The notes beneath the pieces are model-generated. The model was given only the letters and a program-made list of their open reading frames with translations. It was not told the DNA's origin and did not search any database. The translations under genes were made by a program, and so were the position numbers. Below are positions 1 through 8,540 of a DNA stretch of 64,000 nt, piece after piece; the stretch's first letter is position 1, and every line of letters begins with the position of its first letter. The DNA comes from Pseudomonas sp. B21-040 (GTDB lineage Bacteria > Pseudomonadota > Gammaproteobacteria > Pseudomonadales > Pseudomonadaceae): assembly GCF_024748695.1 (NCBI RefSeq), contig NZ_CP087176.1, positions 3,527,501 to 3,591,500 on the forward strand, given 5' to 3'.

Positions 1-879
1 AACGACTTCAACCGTTTCGGTCGTACCTATCAGGTCAACGTTCAGGCTGAGCAACAGTTCCGCCTCGAATCCGACCAGATCGGCCAGCTGAAAGTGCGTA
101 ACAACAAAGGCGAGATGATCCCGCTGGCGACCTTCATCAAGGTCAGCGACACCTCCGGCCCAGACCGCGTGATGCACTACAACGGCTTCATCACCGCTGA
201 AATCAACGGTGCGGCAGCCCCCGGCTACAGCTCCGGCCAGGCGGAAAAAGCCATCGAGAAACTGCTCAAGGAAGAACTTCCAAACGGCATGACCTACGAA
301 TGGACCGACCTGACCTACCAGCAGATTCTGTCCGGCAACACTGCGCTGTTCGTGTTCCCGCTCTGCGTATTGCTGGCGTTCCTGGTACTCGCGGCGCAGT
401 ACGAAAGCTGGAGCCTGCCACTGGCGGTGATCCTGATCGTACCAATGACGTTGCTGTCGGCCATTACCGGTGTGATCGCGTCGGGCGGCGACAACAACAT
501 CTTCACCCAGATCGGCTTGATCGTACTGGTGGGGCTGGCCTGTAAGAACGCGATTCTGATCGTCGAGTTTGCCAAGGACAAACAGCTGGAAGGCCTCAAC
601 CCGCTCGCGGCGGTGCTGGAAGCTTGCCGTCTGCGTCTGCGTCCGATCCTGATGACCTCCTTCGCGTTCATCATGGGTGTTGTGCCGCTGGTGTTCTCCA
701 GCGGTGCCGGTGCCGAAATGCGTCACGCCATGGGTGTGGCGGTGTTCTCCGGGATGCTCGGGGTGACCTTCTTCGGTCTGTTGCTGACGCCTGTGTTCTA
801 CGTATTGATTCGCAACTTTGTGGAACGCGGTGAAGCGCGCAAAGCGGCCAAGGCCCTGAAACTGGAGTCGCATCAATGA
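1..879 (+). CDS. RND efflux inner-membrane transporter, C-terminal part (MexF-type), 5' end outside window
   Basis: The reading frame is open from base 1 to the TGA at 877-879, so only the last 292 residues are present. They cover the end of the second periplasmic (porter/docking) region and the last membrane helices. The conserved RND segment RLRLRPILMTS followed by a glycine-rich helix is visible, as is a C-terminal helix ending LLTPVFYVLIRNF. The family exports drugs and solvents by proton antiport in a tripartite complex. The downstream outer-membrane gene overlaps by ATGA (876-879), so the two are translationally coupled. The sequence style and the NodT-type partner point to a MexEF-OprN-like system, but the adaptor (MexE) lies outside the window, so the exact subfamily is inference. 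Confidence 0.92.
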   Translation, partial: NDFNRFGRTYQVNVQAEQQFRLESDQIGQLKVRNNKGEMIPLATFIKVSDTSGPDRVMHYNGFITAEINGAAAPGYSSGQAEKAIEKLLKEELPNGMTYEWTDLTYQQILSGNTALFVFPLCVLLAFLVLAAQYESWSLPLAVILIVPMTLLSAITGVIASGGDNNIFTQIGLIVLVGLACKNAILIVEFAKDKQLEGLNPLAAVLEACRLRLRPILMTSFAFIMGVVPLVFSSGAGAEMRHAMGVAVFSGMLGVTFFGLLLTPVFYVLIRNFVERGEARKAAKALKLESHQ

Positions 880-2297
880 GTTTTAAAGCTTTCCTGCCGA
901 GCCTGCTGGCACTGGCCCTGAGTGCTTGTGCGGTCGGCCCGGACTATAAGACCCCAGCCACGGAGCCGGCCAACATCACCGCCGCCACCGATGGTGCTGC
1001 CGGTCAGAAAAACTTCGACCGCTCGCACTTCGAAGGCATTTGGTGGCAGCAGTTCGAGGACCCGACCCTGAACCAGTTGGTCACTCAATCACTGCAAGGC
1101 AACCGGGATTTGCGCGTGGCGTTCGCACGCTGGAAAGCGGCCCGGGCGATTCGCGATGATGTCAGCAACAACGCGATGCCGACCATCACCAGCCGAGTCA
1201 GCAGTGACCTGGGCAAGGGGCAAATCCCGGGCGAAACTACTGACCGGGTTAACAGTGAGCGCTACGACCTTGGTCTGGACATGGCGTGGGAGATCGACCT
1301 GTTTGGCCGGATCCAGCGCAACCTGGAATCCGCCAACGCGGAACAACAGGCTTTCGAAGCCGATTTGTACCAACTGCAAGTCACCATGATTGCCGAACTG
1401 GTGGATTCCTACGGTCGACTGCGCGGTGCGCAATTGCGTGAAAAGATCGCCTTGGCCAACCTGGAAAACCAGCAAGAGTCGCGCAAAATCACCATCAGCC
1501 TGCGTGATGCCGGCGTCGGCGATCAGCTCGACGTGGAGCGTGCCGACGCACGTTTGGCGTCCGTCGAAGCCAGCGTGCCGCAACTGCAGGCCGAACAGGT
1601 TCGCCAGAAAAACCGCATCGCCACCCTGCTGGGTGAGCGTCCGGAAAAGCTGACAGTCGACCTGAGCCCGAAAGATTTGCCGGCCATTGCCAAAGCGCTG
1701 CCGATTGGTGATCCGGGTGAACTGCTGCAACGTCGCCCGGACATCCTGAGCGCCGAGCGCAAACTGGCGTCTGCCACCGCCCGCATCGGCGTGGCCAAGG
1801 CTGATTTGTTCCCCCGGGTCAGCCTCAGCGGTTTCCTCGGCTTTACCGCCGGGCGCGGGTCGCAAATCGGTTCCTCGGCGGCCAACGCCTGGGCGCTGGG
1901 CCCAAGCATCACCTGGGCCGCGTTTGACCTGGGCAGTGTGAAGGCCCGTTTGCGCGGTGCCGATGCGGATGCGGAAGGCGCGCTGGCGACTTACGAGCAG
2001 CAAGTGCTGTTGGCGCTGGAAGAGTCGGAAAATGCGTTCAGCGACTACGGCAAACTTCAGCAGCGGTTGATCTCACTGATTCGTCAAAGCGAATCGAGCC
2101 GTGCCGCCGCTGACCTGGCCGAAATTCGCTACCGCGAAGGCGGTACCGACTTCCTCGTCCTGCTGGATGCCCAACGCGAGCGACTGGCGGCCGAAGACTC
2201 CCAGGCCCTGGCCGAAACCGATCTGTATCGCGGCATTGTCGCAATTTACAAAGCCCTTGGCGGTGGCTGGCAACCCGAGACGGTCGCCAGCAAGTAA
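876..2297 (+). CDS. RND efflux outer-membrane lipoprotein (OprN/NodT family)
   Basis: 473 residues, the normal length for TolC-like NodT/OprN channels. An N-terminal lipoprotein signal ends in the lipobox LSAC with Cys18, followed by AVGPDYKTP, a motif typical of this family. Two homologous outer-membrane-factor halves follow (about residues 60-260 and 270-460). These proteins form the trimeric duct that carries substrates from the RND pump across the outer membrane. The ATG overlaps the stop of the pump gene, and a strong terminator follows within 50 bp, so this is the last gene of the efflux operon. The MexEF-OprN assignment is inference from both proteins. Confidence 0.93.
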   Translation: MSFKAFLPSLLALALSACAVGPDYKTPATEPANITAATDGAAGQKNFDRSHFEGIWWQQFEDPTLNQLVTQSLQGNRDLRVAFARWKAARAIRDDVSNNAMPTITSRVSSDLGKGQIPGETTDRVNSERYDLGLDMAWEIDLFGRIQRNLESANAEQQAFEADLYQLQVTMIAELVDSYGRLRGAQLREKIALANLENQQESRKITISLRDAGVGDQLDVERADARLASVEASVPQLQAEQVRQKNRIATLLGERPEKLTVDLSPKDLPAIAKALPIGDPGELLQRRPDILSAERKLASATARIGVAKADLFPRVSLSGFLGFTAGRGSQIGSSAANAWALGPSITWAAFDLGSVKARLRGADADAEGALATYEQQVLLALEESENAFSDYGKLQQRLISLIRQSESSRAAADLAEIRYREGGTDFLVLLDAQRERLAAEDSQALAETDLYRGIVAIYKALGGGWQPETVASK

Positions 2298-2343
2298 GCT
2301 TTTTGAAGAGCTCCATTGGTTGGTCACAATCAACCATTTTTTT

Positions 2344-2379
2344 AGCCCTGCGCCTCATTCGGTCGCAGGGCTTTTTTTT
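2344..2379 (+). terminator. Rho-independent terminator of the RND efflux operon
   Basis: A 9-bp perfect stem (AGCCCTGCG / CGCAGGGCT) with an 11-nt loop is followed by eight T residues on the plus strand. It lies 46 bp after the outer-membrane gene. On the minus strand the stem is followed by A residues, so it serves the plus-strand operon only. Confidence 0.92.
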
Positions 2380-2389
2380 GCTTCAAGGA

Positions 2390-3355
2390 TTACCGATGAT
2401 CCCGGGCTTCGCGGTTTTCCAGAACGCTCACCGTGGCCGTCGTCCCCGCGCGCAGGAGGTTTTTACCGGGATAGTCGGCGTCAATCTCAATTCGCACTGG
2501 CACCCGTTGCGCCAGTTTGACCCAGGTGTAACTGGGGTTAATGTTGGCCAGCAAGCGCCCGCCGGGCAGGTTTTCCCGGTCGGCGATGGCGAAAGCAATG
2601 CTTTGCACCGTGCCGCCAAAGGCTTCGCCGCTCATCAATTCGATGTTGACCCGGTCGCCCAGCCGGATCCGTGGCAATTTGGTCTCTTCAAAATAGCCGC
2701 TGACATAAAACGAATTGCTGTCTACCAGCGCCAACAGTGGGCCGCCAGCAGACGCATAGTCGCCCTGACGGGTCAGCAGGTTGGTGACATAGCCCGTGAC
2801 GGGCGATTCGACCCGGGTGCGTTGCAAGTCCAGTTCAGACTGAGTCGACGCCGCGATCGCCAGCTGCACGTTGGCCTGGGCCAAAATCAGATTGGCCTGG
2901 TTACGCAGTAGATCGGCCTCGGCCACGGATACGTCGGTGTTGGCTTTTTCCCACTCCTCCCCTGAGATCGCCGAGCGGTCCTTTAGCGTACGGCGCCGAC
3001 GCTCCTCACTCTGCCGCTGCCTGAGCAGCGACTCGCTGGCGGAAATCGTCGCCTGTGATTGCCCCAGCGAAGCCTTCGCTACTTCCACAGACCGTTTGGC
3101 ATGCTCCACCGCGAGGGTGTAGCGAGCCGGGTCGATTTCCAGCAGCAACTGGCCTTTTTCAACATGCTGGTTGTCTTGAACGGCCAACTTGACGATGCGC
3201 CCTGACACGTCGGCAGACAAGGTCACCACATCAGCACGAACCCGTGCATCCCGGGTCCAGGGGGATCGGGTGTAATGCTGCCAGGCAAACCAGCCAAGTA
3301 GAAAGGCCAACAGTACAACAGCCAGTGTTGCGAATCGGGCAAGGTTTTTCTTCAA
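2390..3355 (-). CDS. HlyD-family periplasmic adaptor (AaeA/EmrA-like)
   Basis: 321 residues. One N-terminal membrane anchor (about residues 8-25) is followed by a biotinyl-lipoyl-like half, a long coiled-coil hairpin (about 75-180), the second lipoyl half and a beta-barrel. This is the membrane-fusion-protein layout. It is the third gene of a minus-strand trio (FUSC, DUF1656, HlyD), which matches the AaeB-AaeX-AaeA type of efflux pump that exports aromatic carboxylic acids or similar compounds. It starts 4 bp after the DUF1656 stop codon. Substrate specificity cannot be read from the sequence. The annotated ATG fits a positively charged n-region (MKKNLARF). Confidence 0.9.
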   Translation of the reverse strand: MKKNLARFATLAVVLLAFLLGWFAWQHYTRSPWTRDARVRADVVTLSADVSGRIVKLAVQDNQHVEKGQLLLEIDPARYTLAVEHAKRSVEVAKASLGQSQATISASESLLRQRQSEERRRRTLKDRSAISGEEWEKANTDVSVAEADLLRNQANLILAQANVQLAIAASTQSELDLQRTRVESPVTGYVTNLLTRQGDYASAGGPLLALVDSNSFYVSGYFEETKLPRIRLGDRVNIELMSGEAFGGTVQSIAFAIADRENLPGGRLLANINPSYTWVKLAQRVPVRIEIDADYPGKNLLRAGTTATVSVLENREARDHR

Positions 3356-3359
3356 GGCA

Positions 3360-3560
3360 TCAGGCTCCCATCAGCAAAATCAACGTTGCGCATACGCAGA
3401 CATACAGCGCGCCCTCGAACAACGCTTCATGCCAGACGAAACGCAGCACGCCGAGGCGACGCAAGCCCCAATCCAGCGCCAGAAATATCGGCAGCGCCAA
3501 CAGCAGTGCCTGAGCGATAGGCGGCAAATACACGCCACCCAGTTCAAAATCAATGGGCAA
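3360..3560 (-). CDS. DUF1656 small membrane protein (AaeX-like)
   Basis: 66 residues with two predicted hydrophobic helices (about 11-28 and 43-64). It sits between the FUSC transporter and the HlyD adaptor and overlaps the FUSC gene end by 11 bp. DUF1656 proteins are almost always found in this position in AaeBXA-like efflux operons. Their precise role is not established. The length and order match the family. Confidence 0.9.
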   Translation of the reverse strand: MPIDFELGGVYLPPIAQALLLALPIFLALDWGLRRLGVLRFVWHEALFEGALYVCVCATLILLMGA

Positions 3561-5724
3561 GGGCTGGCGCTCCTACTGTGTCCACAGGTTGGAAGTACTC
3601 GCGATATCGCTGGATGAACGACTCGACGATCAGCAGTGCCACGCGCATTCGGAACACCGACCACAGCTGTTCGTGAACCACCAGATGCAGATCGTCCATC
3701 TCGTCGCCCAAGGTGTGCAAATCCCCCAGTAGCCGGTTGAGGTCTATCCCCGGCCGCCCGGCAACCCACCTTCCGCAATCGCGCACCGCAGTCAGCAACC
3801 GTTGCTGTTGCTCCGAACTCAACAACGTGTTGCCCTGCCCCTGCTGCCGGAGTTGGTTCAGTGCAACGCCCAAAGCCATGCACCCGAGACTGACCTGAAA
3901 CAGTTCCCCGGAAGACTTGTCGCTGGTGGCCGGCAATAATCCCAACATCATGGTCAATCGATCGACCATACGGCTTTCGAAGGCAAATTGATGTTCGTCG
4001 GCGGCCGATGTTTTCATCAAGGCGTGGACCTGCTCGCAATTCTCCTTGAACAGCCGACGAATCCGTAAGTCAGGCCTGAACGGAAAAATCAACGCGAAGA
4101 CGCTCAAGGCCAGGACGGTTGCGCTGATGTATGCGCCGGCAAACTCGAACCACTGGATCGCACTGTTCTGGCCTATCCCGACGTTTTGCGGTCCAAACAA
4201 CAGAAATGTCGTCAGCCCAAGACCGATGCCTGTCCCGGTGGTGGCAGGCGTGGCAAGCCCCACCGCGACGGCATACAACAACGGTACCAACAGCAATGCC
4301 AATAGCTGGAAATCACTGATCATGGGTATCAGCATGAATTGATAGAGCGCCGACACCACCAACGCCAGGCCCAGCCCCCTTGCATAGCTTTGCGCCGCCA
4401 GGAGCGGCCTGGGGAACGTTGCCATCAGGGAGCAAAGGATCCCCACCAGGATCATCGCGCCCCGCGTACCGTCCCAACCGGTCTCGATCCAGATCAGCCC
4501 GGCGACCAGCAACGCGGTAAATGCCCGGGTCGCGTTCATCGCTGCCAGGGTGTAATCCAGATGCAATGGGTTTTCCTGCCCGCGAAACACGCAACTGGCC
4601 TGGCGTTCCTCCTGAATGGCGTCGCTCAACTCCAGAATCTGCTCCAGTTGCTGCAGCATCCGCGCTTGCTCCCAGCGCAGAGCCCACGCCAATGAGCGTA
4701 GCGTCGCCGGCATGGCTTCAGTCAGTTGTTCAGCCTTGTAGGCCTGATCATCAAATCGCTGCTGCAATGCCGAAAAATGATGGCGATCATCGGGCGCAAG
4801 CGAGCGTCCCTTGAGAGCCAGCTCATCAAGAAATGCAAGTTCTTCGGCGCGCAAACGCTGTATTTCTTCGGGCAAATCACCTTTCCAGCGCTCAGCCAGC
4901 AGTTGACGCTGGTGACGCAGGGCCGTCAGCCGGGAGGTAAGCAACACTAATTGGTTTCCCAGCAGTTGCACCAGGCCATCGGCGCTACGCAGTCGGGGGG
5001 CGTCGAAATAAAGGTGCCGGCGCAATCCTTCAAGGGCGCTGATTTCGCCTAATAACTGCATTTGCCGACGGTGGAAATCAGCTTCGGATTCTTCGGTTCG
5101 AATCGCCGCTGCGGCGTGTGTCGCCAGTAATTTGATCACTTGATCGATCTTGGTGAAATAACTCCGGGCTACGGCCTCCGGTCGCGCGGTCAACAGGCTG
5201 ACGACGCAGACGCACGCCACCGCCAGCAGCGTCTCGGTAACACGGGTAATCGCCAGCAGAAAGGTGCCGTCTTGATCCGGTATGGCCAACAGCGCCACCA
5301 CCACAGCCGTGTAACCACTGAGTACAAATGCCTGGGAGCTGGTGTAGCGCAACAAGGTGCCACCGGCGGTGCACAGCGCCAGCCACAGGGCCAGGGTAAT
5401 GATGAAAGGCAGCGGCGCCTGGGGAAAGATCGCCATGATCAGGACGGCCACCGCAGCGCCCATTGTGGTGCCGATGACCTGGCCGAAACTGCGGGCCAGT
5501 GCCATGCCACCCAGAGGTTGGCTGACGATGACCACCGCCATGATCGACCACTTGGGTTGGTCGAGGTCGAACAGGAACGCCAGATACAGGGTCAACAACC
5601 CGGCCGCGATGGTTCTCAAGGCAAACAGCAGCACCGCTTGCCCGGGATTGAGCATTGCCTTGAAGTATTGGAGCAGCGGTTGCATGGGAACACTCGTCGA
5701 GTCATCTCTAGCAAGCGTAGTCAC
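3550..5724 (-). CDS. FUSC-family inner-membrane transporter (AaeB-like)
   Basis: 724 residues in two repeats, each with a block of about six membrane helices (about residues 25-190 and 395-550) and a cytoplasmic helical region. This is the fusaric-acid-resistance/AaeB architecture. It is the first gene of the minus-strand FUSC-DUF1656-HlyD operon. The frame opens with GTG at 5724; an ATG at 5685 (MQPLLQYFKAM) is an alternative start. Neither has a strong Shine-Dalgarno sequence. It probably exports aromatic or weak organic acids by the proton-motive force, with the two downstream genes. No regulator gene is adjacent; the divergent TPR gene lies 144 bp away. Confidence 0.9.
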   Translation of the reverse strand: MTTLARDDSTSVPMQPLLQYFKAMLNPGQAVLLFALRTIAAGLLTLYLAFLFDLDQPKWSIMAVVIVSQPLGGMALARSFGQVIGTTMGAAVAVLIMAIFPQAPLPFIITLALWLALCTAGGTLLRYTSSQAFVLSGYTAVVVALLAIPDQDGTFLLAITRVTETLLAVACVCVVSLLTARPEAVARSYFTKIDQVIKLLATHAAAAIRTEESEADFHRRQMQLLGEISALEGLRRHLYFDAPRLRSADGLVQLLGNQLVLLTSRLTALRHQRQLLAERWKGDLPEEIQRLRAEELAFLDELALKGRSLAPDDRHHFSALQQRFDDQAYKAEQLTEAMPATLRSLAWALRWEQARMLQQLEQILELSDAIQEERQASCVFRGQENPLHLDYTLAAMNATRAFTALLVAGLIWIETGWDGTRGAMILVGILCSLMATFPRPLLAAQSYARGLGLALVVSALYQFMLIPMISDFQLLALLLVPLLYAVAVGLATPATTGTGIGLGLTTFLLFGPQNVGIGQNSAIQWFEFAGAYISATVLALSVFALIFPFRPDLRIRRLFKENCEQVHALMKTSAADEHQFAFESRMVDRLTMMLGLLPATSDKSSGELFQVSLGCMALGVALNQLRQQGQGNTLLSSEQQQRLLTAVRDCGRWVAGRPGIDLNRLLGDLHTLGDEMDDLHLVVHEQLWSVFRMRVALLIVESFIQRYREYFQPVDTVGAPALAH

Positions 5725-5868
5725 TGCTTCAGAGCCTCGACAGGTTTCAATGTCGACGTACCCTGTAGGCTAAATCGTCGACACCGGGCCAAGTCAGCGT
5801 TTGACTCACAGCCCGACCTGACCGAAGCTGACAGCTTTGCAAAAGCTTGCCAGCTCCTGGATTCCTGC

Positions 5869-6924
5869 ATGCCCCAGCCCCGCCGCTATTTGCTTATCAG
5901 CCTCTGTGTGCTGTTTACCGTCTTTATTGCCTGGTTACTCCTGCGCAGCACCACACCTGAGGTCCCGGAGGCGATCAAGCGTGGTTACAGCGAAGCACTG
6001 ACTCAGGCACGTACCGGTCAACCGGGAGCCGCACGGGTGCTATACCAACAACTGGCACGCCCTGACCTGTCCGCCAAGCGGCGTATCTGGCTGCATGCCG
6101 AATTGCCCAATTACCCAAGCCCGCAAGCCCTGAAACTGGCGGATGCGGACCTGCAAAATGCCAATGAAGACGTGCGGATCGCCGCGATCAAAAGCATTAG
6201 CGGCCTGGTGTCCGCGGGGCAACGCAGCCTGCTGATCGGCCCGTTGCTCGACGACAGCGAGCCAAGCGTGCGTTTTGCAGCCGTCAACGCCCTGCTGGGG
6301 CTCTCGCCGGATGAGCTGGGGTTGTATTTCGGACCGCTGGAGCAAGCCATCGACGCCTGGGAATTGGCCCTTCAAAGTCAGCCACCCAGCGCGCAGAACC
6401 AATACCAATTGGCGCGCTTGCACCTGCACAACGCCGAATTGAAAGAGGCACAAGAGGCGCTGGACCGCACGTTGCAGCTGGAACCCGGCAATTTGCCGGC
6501 GCTGGTGATGCAAATCGACGTGCTCGACCGGCAAGGCCAAAGCGATGCCGCGCGCCAGTTGTTGGCGAAACAGTTAAAGGCGCAACCCGACTCAGCGTAT
6601 CTGCAACACGCCCTGGGGCTGTGGTTGCTGCACCACGGACAGAGTGAGTTCGCCCTCCTCGGCCTCTCCAAAGCCGTAGAGCTGGAGCCTGACAACAAGG
6701 AATATCGCTACGACCTGGCGACCACTTTGCACCTTGAGCAAGAGCTGGAGGCTGCGCAAAAACAGTTACAGGAAATCGTCCAGCGTCACCCGTCCGATCG
6801 CAAGGCGCGAGTGCTGCTGATCAACTACTGGAAGGAAAGCGGACAGTTGCAGAACGTGCAAATCCTGCTGGCACAACTGGAACAACTCAACCCGGATGAT
6901 CCCGCGTTGCAGCAAGGGCTTTAA
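5869..6924 (+). CDS. Membrane-anchored HEAT/TPR repeat protein
   Basis: 351 residues from the ATG at 5869. The same frame is open further upstream, but that part lies over the divergent FUSC gene and has no protein-like character. Residues 6-26 form one hydrophobic anchor. A HEAT-like stretch follows (about 75-145, DVRIAAIKSISGL and similar), then several TPRs (about 160-345; ALVMQIDVLDRQGQ, LEPDNKEYRYDLATTLHLEQ). Such proteins are scaffolds, often tied to respiratory or envelope complexes; no specific function can be assigned. No clear Shine-Dalgarno sequence precedes the ATG. No partner is evident, since the next gene encodes a KaiC-like ATPase. Confidence 0.82.
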   Translation: MPQPRRYLLISLCVLFTVFIAWLLLRSTTPEVPEAIKRGYSEALTQARTGQPGAARVLYQQLARPDLSAKRRIWLHAELPNYPSPQALKLADADLQNANEDVRIAAIKSISGLVSAGQRSLLIGPLLDDSEPSVRFAAVNALLGLSPDELGLYFGPLEQAIDAWELALQSQPPSAQNQYQLARLHLHNAELKEAQEALDRTLQLEPGNLPALVMQIDVLDRQGQSDAARQLLAKQLKAQPDSAYLQHALGLWLLHHGQSEFALLGLSKAVELEPDNKEYRYDLATTLHLEQELEAAQKQLQEIVQRHPSDRKARVLLINYWKESGQLQNVQILLAQLEQLNPDDPALQQGL

Positions 6925-7037
6925 CCCTCACGAAATTACGTTGAACCGTCATCACGGCCAGCGGTCAAGTGATCAGGCAGCCCGTTCAGGCACTTCAGCC
7001 TGGCGCCTCACTTCCCCTGTTTATGAGAGGGTTCTTT

Positions 7038-8540
7038 TTGTCTACATCTAACGAGTTTATCAGTGCAAAAGCCGCCACCGGCATCGAAGGCCTGGATGAC
7101 ATCCTGGCCGGTGGCTTGTCCCGCGGGCATGTTTTTTTGCTGGAGGGTGAGCCCGGCACCGGCAAAACCACCGTCGCTTTGCATTTTCTGTTGGCCGGCG
7201 CCCTGGCGGGCGAGCGCTCGTTGTACATCACACTGTCGGAAACCGAGCGCGAACTGCGCCAAGGTGCGCTTTCCCACGGCTGGGAGCTGGATGAGAACAT
7301 CCACATCTTCGAGCTGACCCCACCGGAAAGCCTGCTCAATGCCGAGCAGCAGCAAAGCCTGTTGTACTCCTCGGACCTTGAGCTGGGCGAAGCCACCAAG
7401 CAGATTTTCGAAGTGGTTGAACGGATCAAACCGACCCGCGTGGTGCTCGACAGCCTGTCTGAAATCCGCCTGCTGGCTCAAAGCTCGTTGCGTTACCGCC
7501 GACAGATTCTGGCGATCAAGCACTACTTTGTGCGGTACGACGCCACGGTGCTGTTGCTGGATGACTTGACCACCGAGTCCCTCGATAAAACCGTACACAG
7601 CGTCGCCCACGGCGTGATTCGCCTGGAAGAGCTGACACCCAACTACGGCGCCGAACGCCGTCGCATCCGCGTGGTGAAGTATCGCGGTCAAAAATACCGT
7701 GGCGGTTTTCATGACTTCACCATCATGGGCGATGGCGTGCATGTGTTCCCGCGCCTCGTGGCCGCCGAGCACCGCGGGCGTTACACCCGGCAACAGTTGA
7801 CCAGCGGCATCAAGGAAATGGACGCCCTGCTCGGTGGCGGAATAGAAACCGGCTCCAGCACGCTGATCCTTGGCCCGGCCGGTACCGGCAAATCGCTGAT
7901 TTCGATGATCTTCGCCGCCGCCGCCGTGGCGCGCGGTGAAAAAGCCGCGTTGTTCATATTCGATGAAGAAATGGGGCTGTTGTTCGAGCGCATGAAAAAC
8001 ATGGGTATTGATTTGCAGGCCCTGCAAGACACCGGCAATTTACTGATCGAACAAGTGGATGCAGCCGAGTTGTCTCCCGGAGAGTTCTCCCACCGGGTTC
8101 GCTGCTGCGTCGACGAAGGCCATATCAAAACCGTGGTCATCGACAGCATCAACGGCTATCAGGCTGCGATGCCCGGGGAAAATGCGCTGGTGCTGCACAT
8201 GCACGAGTTGCTGCTGTACCTCAATCGCCAGGGTGCGGCGACGTTCATGACGGTGGCCCAACACGGGCTGGTCGGCGACATGCAGGCGCCGGTCGACATC
8301 ACTTACCTGGCGGACACGGTGATTCTGCTGCGCTACTTCGAAGCGCTGGGCAAGGTTCGCCGGGCGATCTCGATCATCAAGAAACGTACGGGTAGCCACG
8401 AGTCGACCATCCGCGAATACCGCATCAGCAGCCTTGGCATGACCATCGGTGAACCGCTGGACGCGTTTCAAGGCGTGTTGCGTGGCGTGCCCACTTATCT
8501 GGGCGCCAGCAACCCGTTGCTCAGGGAAGATCAAAAGTGA
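7038..8540 (+). CDS. KaiC-like double-domain RecA-superfamily ATPase
   Basis: About 500 residues from a TTG at 7038, chosen because GAGAGG (7025-7030) lies 7 nt upstream. An ATG at 7023 and the frame start at 6969 are alternatives. There are two RecA/KaiC domains: the first has Walker A GEPGTGKTT (residues 37-45) and a hydrophobic strand ending VVLDSLSEI; the second has GPAGTGKS (about 279-286), FDEE (about 316) and VVIDSINGY. Length and duplication match cyanobacterial KaiC, but no KaiB or KaiA gene is present in the window. The stop overlaps the start of a hybrid kinase (GTGA), so the ATPase and kinase are probably made together. A role in stress or redox signalling is inference; circadian function is not implied. 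Confidence 0.88.
   Translation: MSTSNEFISAKAATGIEGLDDILAGGLSRGHVFLLEGEPGTGKTTVALHFLLAGALAGERSLYITLSETERELRQGALSHGWELDENIHIFELTPPESLLNAEQQQSLLYSSDLELGEATKQIFEVVERIKPTRVVLDSLSEIRLLAQSSLRYRRQILAIKHYFVRYDATVLLLDDLTTESLDKTVHSVAHGVIRLEELTPNYGAERRRIRVVKYRGQKYRGGFHDFTIMGDGVHVFPRLVAAEHRGRYTRQQLTSGIKEMDALLGGGIETGSSTLILGPAGTGKSLISMIFAAAAVARGEKAALFIFDEEMGLLFERMKNMGIDLQALQDTGNLLIEQVDAAELSPGEFSHRVRCCVDEGHIKTVVIDSINGYQAAMPGENALVLHMHELLLYLNRQGAATFMTVAQHGLVGDMQAPVDITYLADTVILLRYFEALGKVRRAISIIKKRTGSHESTIREYRISSLGMTIGEPLDAFQGVLRGVPTYLGASNPLLREDQK

Noticed and set aside
5140..5868. N-terminal extension of the TPR protein frame
   Set aside because: It overlaps the FUSC gene on the opposite strand and lacks protein character; the ATG at 5869 opens onto a normal membrane anchor.
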